A DNA stretch of 31,859 bases from Zoopage sp. CT-All (taxonomy: Eukaryota; Zoopagomycota; Zoopagomycetes; Zoopagales; Zoopagaceae): positions 1-31,859 of the forward strand of contig QZWS01000061.1 in the NCBI GenBank assembly GCA_004114245.1, in the 5' to 3' direction. The notes below the pieces were generated by a model. It was not told the DNA's origin, ran no database searches, and saw nothing but the letters and a program-made list of their open reading frames with translations. Each line of letters begins with the position of its first letter. The stretch's first letter is position 1. The translations under genes were made by a program, and so were the position numbers. Positions 28,737 through 31,859 of the stretch are shown piece by piece.

Positions 28737-31028
28737 ATGAAGTTCGGCAAGCAGCTCCGCGACTCCCTCTACCCCGAATGGCGCTTCCACTACCTCGACT
28801 ACGACCTGCTCAAGCACACGATCAAGCTGCGCACGCAGAACAACTCGTACGCCCCGGCGGATGAGTCTTCGTTCGCCCAGCTTATCGAGCAAGAGCTCGA
28901 CAAGGTCGCCTCCTTCCACTCCATCAAAATCGCGGAAATCACTCGCCGGGTGCAGTACTGCGAGGCCGCTGTCGCCGAGTTGCAGTCCAAGACGCCCGAG
29001 GATGTACTAGTCGGCTCGCTGGGCTCGAGCGTGTCCGACGACCTAGACGAGGAATACGCCGTCGTCGAGGCTGAGATCAACCGGGTCATCAAGGAGGTCA
29101 GTCAGCTGCAGCGCTTTGCGCGGCTGAACTACTCGGGGTTCGTCAAGATTATCAAGAAGCACGACAAGCTGACACCGTTCATGCTCGCCCCCGTCTTCAT
29201 GGTGCGGCTCGATGCGCGTCCCTTTTGGAAGGGGGATTTCGAGGGCATGGTGCTAACGCTGTCGCGGCTCTACGAGATGGTGCGGAACCGTGGTCGGCCG
29301 CTGCACATGTCGGCGTCCGCGGGACAATCCGGCCATGCGCAGAACTTCCAGCGCCGCACCACCAAGTACTGGGTCCACCCGGACAACGTGTTCGAGCTCA
29401 AGTGCTACATTCTCAAATACCTTCCCGTGCTCGTCTTCAACGCCCAGACCGATCCCACTGCCGACCCATCCGCCGTAGATCCTGCCATCACCTCTGTCTA
29501 TTTCGACAACACCTCCCTCGATCTCTATCTCGGCCGGCTGGAGAAGCACGAGAACGCCGAGGCCATTCGCTTGCGCTGGTACGGTCCCATTACCAATTCG
29601 GAAATATTTGTGGAACGCAAGACGCACAAAGAGGACTGGACCGGCGAGTCGTCCATCAAGCAGCGCTTCCCTATCAAAGAGAAGTACGTCAATGACTACA
29701 TCCGCGGCAGCTGGTCGGTGCAGAATAACTTGGCGCCCAAATTGCGTGCCCGAGGCCTCAAATCCGAGTCGGACATCAAGGTGCTCGAGCAACTCGCCGG
29801 CGAGATCCAGACCTCGATCCGCGACAAGCAGTTGGTCCCCTGCATGAGGACTTTTTATAATCGCACCGCGTTTCAGCTCCCCGGCGACGCCCGTGTGCGC
29901 ATCTCGCTCGATACGCAGCTGACAATGATCCGCGAGGACGACTTTGACGGCAACCCGCGCGCATTGCCCAACTGGCGCCGACGCGATGCCAAGACTGACT
30001 TCCCCTTCGCGCACCTGCCCGATGCAGACGTGTGCCGCTTTCCATATGCAGTACTTGAGGTCAAGCTGCAGACCCAGGTTGGTGCCGAGGAGCCGCGCTG
30101 GGTGCGTGAGCTTATTGAGGGCCATCTCGTCGAAGAGGTGCCCAAGTTTAGCAAATTCGTGCACGGCTGTGCCACCCTGCTCGAGGACCGTGTGCGGCTG
30201 CTGCCTTTCTGGCTGCCGCAGATGGACAAAGACATTCGCCGACCAGCGCTGGTGTCTGGCCCTGGAGGCGGCATGCACGGATCCGGCGGGCCTACAAGCA
30301 GTGCTGGTGCATCGCGTGAATCGTTGCTCACTCGAGATCTCGCCTTGCAACAGGAGCGCAACTACCCCGCACCGGTGGTGCCCAGGTCAGACATATCTCT
30401 GTCCGCACAGTGCAAGGGATCGAGCACGCTGACGATCAAACGCCAGCAGTCGTTGCAGCGCGCCAAGACCAGCGCCGACGATGCGATAACCGAAGCATCG
30501 CCGTTGCTTGGAGAGGAGGCGACGGCCACAACGCCCATTCGCCATCAGCGCAGGCCGAGTGTGTCGAGCACCCGATCGCAGCATCGACACCTATTTGGAT
30601 CTTTGGGCCATGCCTTGCGCCGTCGATTTGGTGGCGAGCGAGCGCATGGCTTGAATGCCGCGGCTGGCGCGTCGTCGCCGCCCAATAAACGCATCGCGGT
30701 CCCGGTCCGTGTCGAGCCCAAGGTGTTCTTTGCCAACGAGCGCACCTTCCTCTCCTGGATCCACTTTGCGGTCGTCCTTGGCGGCCTTGCCCTTGGCCTG
30801 CTCAACTTTGGCGACAAGACCGGTGTGATTGCAGGAGTCCTGTTCACGGCAATTGCCATGGGCATCATGATCTACGCGCTGTGGCTGTTCCGTTGGCGTG
30901 CACAGCGCATCCGCAACAAGGAGCCTGGCCCATACGACGACCCGAATGGCCCTGTGGCGCTTGTCGTAGTCATCATCAGTGCGGTGCTGGTCAATTTCTG
31001 GCTCAAGTTTACGAGTGTGGCGTACTAG
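28737..31028 (+). CDS. VTC4: Vacuolar transporter chaperone Vtc4, polyphosphate polymerase
   Basis: 763 aa, one exon. An SPX domain (about 1-150; [20 protein letters not shown] at the start and KIIKKHDK near residue 138) senses inositol pyrophosphates. The catalytic tunnel domain (about 205-490) contains [72 protein letters not shown] and [10 protein letters not shown]; the basic residues and the Glu of VLEVKLQ match the active Vtc4 rather than the inactive Vtc2/3 copies. A variable linker follows, then the three-helix DUF202-type membrane domain (about 660-760; [17 protein letters not shown], then helices). The complex makes polyphosphate from ATP at the vacuole membrane and moves it into the lumen. 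ATG 28737 follows a C-rich leader. The frame is slightly longer than yeast Vtc4 (721 aa), mainly in the linker. Confidence 0.97.
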   Translation: MKFGKQLRDSLYPEWRFHYLDYDLLKHTIKLRTQNNSYAPADESSFAQLIEQELDKVASFHSIKIAEITRRVQYCEAAVAELQSKTPEDVLVGSLGSSVSDDLDEEYAVVEAEINRVIKEVSQLQRFARLNYSGFVKIIKKHDKLTPFMLAPVFMVRLDARPFWKGDFEGMVLTLSRLYEMVRNRGRPLHMSASAGQSGHAQNFQRRTTKYWVHPDNVFELKCYILKYLPVLVFNAQTDPTADPSAVDPAITSVYFDNTSLDLYLGRLEKHENAEAIRLRWYGPITNSEIFVERKTHKEDWTGESSIKQRFPIKEKYVNDYIRGSWSVQNNLAPKLRARGLKSESDIKVLEQLAGEIQTSIRDKQLVPCMRTFYNRTAFQLPGDARVRISLDTQLTMIREDDFDGNPRALPNWRRRDAKTDFPFAHLPDADVCRFPYAVLEVKLQTQVGAEEPRWVRELIEGHLVEEVPKFSKFVHGCATLLEDRVRLLPFWLPQMDKDIRRPALVSGPGGGMHGSGGPTSSAGASRESLLTRDLALQQERNYPAPVVPRSDISLSAQCKGSSTLTIKRQQSLQRAKTSADDAITEASPLLGEEATATTPIRHQRRPSVSSTRSQHRHLFGSLGHALRRRFGGERAHGLNAAAGASSPPNKRIAVPVRVEPKVFFANERTFLSWIHFAVVLGGLALGLLNFGDKTGVIAGVLFTAIAMGIMIYALWLFRWRAQRIRNKEPGPYDDPNGPVALVVVIISAVLVNFWLKFTSVAY

Positions 31029-31730
31029 GCGTCACGGGTTTGTACTTGTCGTGTTTGATGATCGTAGATTGCTTTAGCATATATGAGATATCTCGAATCA
31101 ATATACTTGGTCCGTCCTTTGCTATTTGAAGCTGTAGCTGTAGCTGGTCCGTGACGCGCTGTTGGCTATAGCTTCAGAACACCTTGTGCCTTATCAACGG
31201 GGCCTACTGCATTTCCACCAGGCATACCACCAAGCTATTTGACTTGTAAAGGGGAAGGGAGCGGCGCAATGCGCTCACTCCCACTAGCAAAAATTACGAT
31301 CGTGGCTCATGGCCGAAACCATGCCCATAACCCGATGCACTTCTCGGCGTGCAGTGAGCAGCACCGGATCATTGCTGGCGCCTTGATGATCACGTCAGCA
31401 AGCAATCAAGGTAAGTTAAGCGGCCAAGAGTCCGATGGGCGGCGGCGGCTGTGTGTCGCAGCGCCCGCGGCTGCCGGGCCAATTGTGGGATATGGCGCTC
31501 GGCTAGCCGTCAGCACGATCCTTCTGTCGCTGGCACTATCGCCGCTGTCTATAGTGCAGTGGAATACTCTCGTCCACGTCCAAATACCCGGTTCGCTGCA
31601 TCGCATCAGTGCGCCCACTTGTCCTCGGTCGCATCCATCCCTTGTCCCCTTTGCGGCTCCCATCGCCATCCCTTCACCACCACCACCACTGCATACCCAA
31701 TAATCCTGTCTTGTATCCTTTCAGACCTCC
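31029..31730. other. Intergenic/leader region with possible 5' intron
   Basis: No supported gene. A strong donor-like GGTAAGTTA (31410-31418) and an acceptor-like TATCCTTTCAG (ending 31724) just before the ATG at 31731 could bound a leader intron. A short AGCTGT-type triplication lies near 31131-31147. Confidence 0.45.
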
Positions 31731-31859
31731 ATGAAATCACCTCCAGCCGCCATTGCGGGGCTGCTTCGCGGGCTCCCGCTGCTCGGGGTCGCCAAGGCGG
31801 CCTTTGTCGCGCTCACCCTGCTTCCTTGCCTGCTCCCAGGACACCCGCCCATCTCCCTC
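31731..31859 (+). CDS. Partial N-terminus of a probable membrane or secreted protein (runs off the window)
   Basis: An ATG at 31731 opens a frame of 43 codons with no stop up to the window end. The visible residues are hydrophobic with few charges (LLRGLPLLGVAKAAFVALTL, then LPCLLPG), consistent with a signal anchor or signal peptide. It follows an acceptor-like pyrimidine tract. No family can be recognised from so little. Confidence 0.4.
   Translation, partial: MKSPPAAIAGLLRGLPLLGVAKAAFVALTLLPCLLPGHPPISL

Noticed and set aside
29253-30350. A 365-codon open frame antisense to VTC4
   Set aside because: It mirrors the codon pattern of VTC4, which has full family support; no domain is visible.

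Overview
The window is nuclear DNA from a fungus. The evidence is the gene content (VTC4 polyphosphate polymerase, an Ypr097w-type PX protein, a Bik1/tip1/CLIP-170-type microtubule tip protein, eukaryotic glutathione synthetase, FIP1, Elongator subunits, Wss1) and the many very short spliceosomal introns: 12 of 13 inferred introns are 40-54 nt, with CTAAC/CTAAT-like branch sites. Coding DNA is mostly GC- and CpG-rich. I suspect an early-diverging lineage (zoopagomycote-like), but the sequence alone does not prove it.

Layout, left to right. A secreted protein with an F-box-like N-terminus (176-1615, +). A CLIP-170-like CAP-Gly protein (1858-5694, +), convergent with an unrecognised, probably mitochondrial helical protein (5818-7755, -) and then a PWWP protein with a LEDGF-like C-terminal helical domain (7958-9571, -). 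A CpG-free AT-rich gap leads to ribosomal protein eL30 (10803-11141, +). Next come a PX/PXB lipid-trafficking-type protein with three introns (11413-14811, +) and glutathione synthetase (15025-16551, +). A stand-alone LINE ORF1/gag-like ORF (16761-17624, -) lies head-to-head with and overlaps the 5' end of FIP1 (17634-18557, +). FIP1 converges on 14-3-3 (18679-19841, -), which shares a 150-bp divergent promoter with ELP4 (19992-21431, +, seven exons). ELP4 converges on the DNA-protein-crosslink protease WSS1 (21505-22592, -). Then a membrane-anchored F-box-like protein (23088-24230, -), ribosomal protein uS8 (24703-25095, -), ELP3 (25735-27432, +), a second CpG-depleted AT-rich gap of about 0.94 kb, VTC4 (28737-31028, +), and the start of a gene running off the right edge (31731 onward).

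Most genes are single-copy housekeeping genes with no shared operon-like logic. Two Elongator subunits (ELP4 and ELP3) lie 4.3 kb apart. Accessory-looking material is limited to the two F-box-like secretory/membrane proteins, the LINE ORF1-like ORF and the CpG-depleted gaps. All of these have lower GC than the housekeeping genes. I did not find a clear new multi-gene system. The strongest unexplained signal is near-total CpG loss in the intergenic gaps beside CpG-rich genes.
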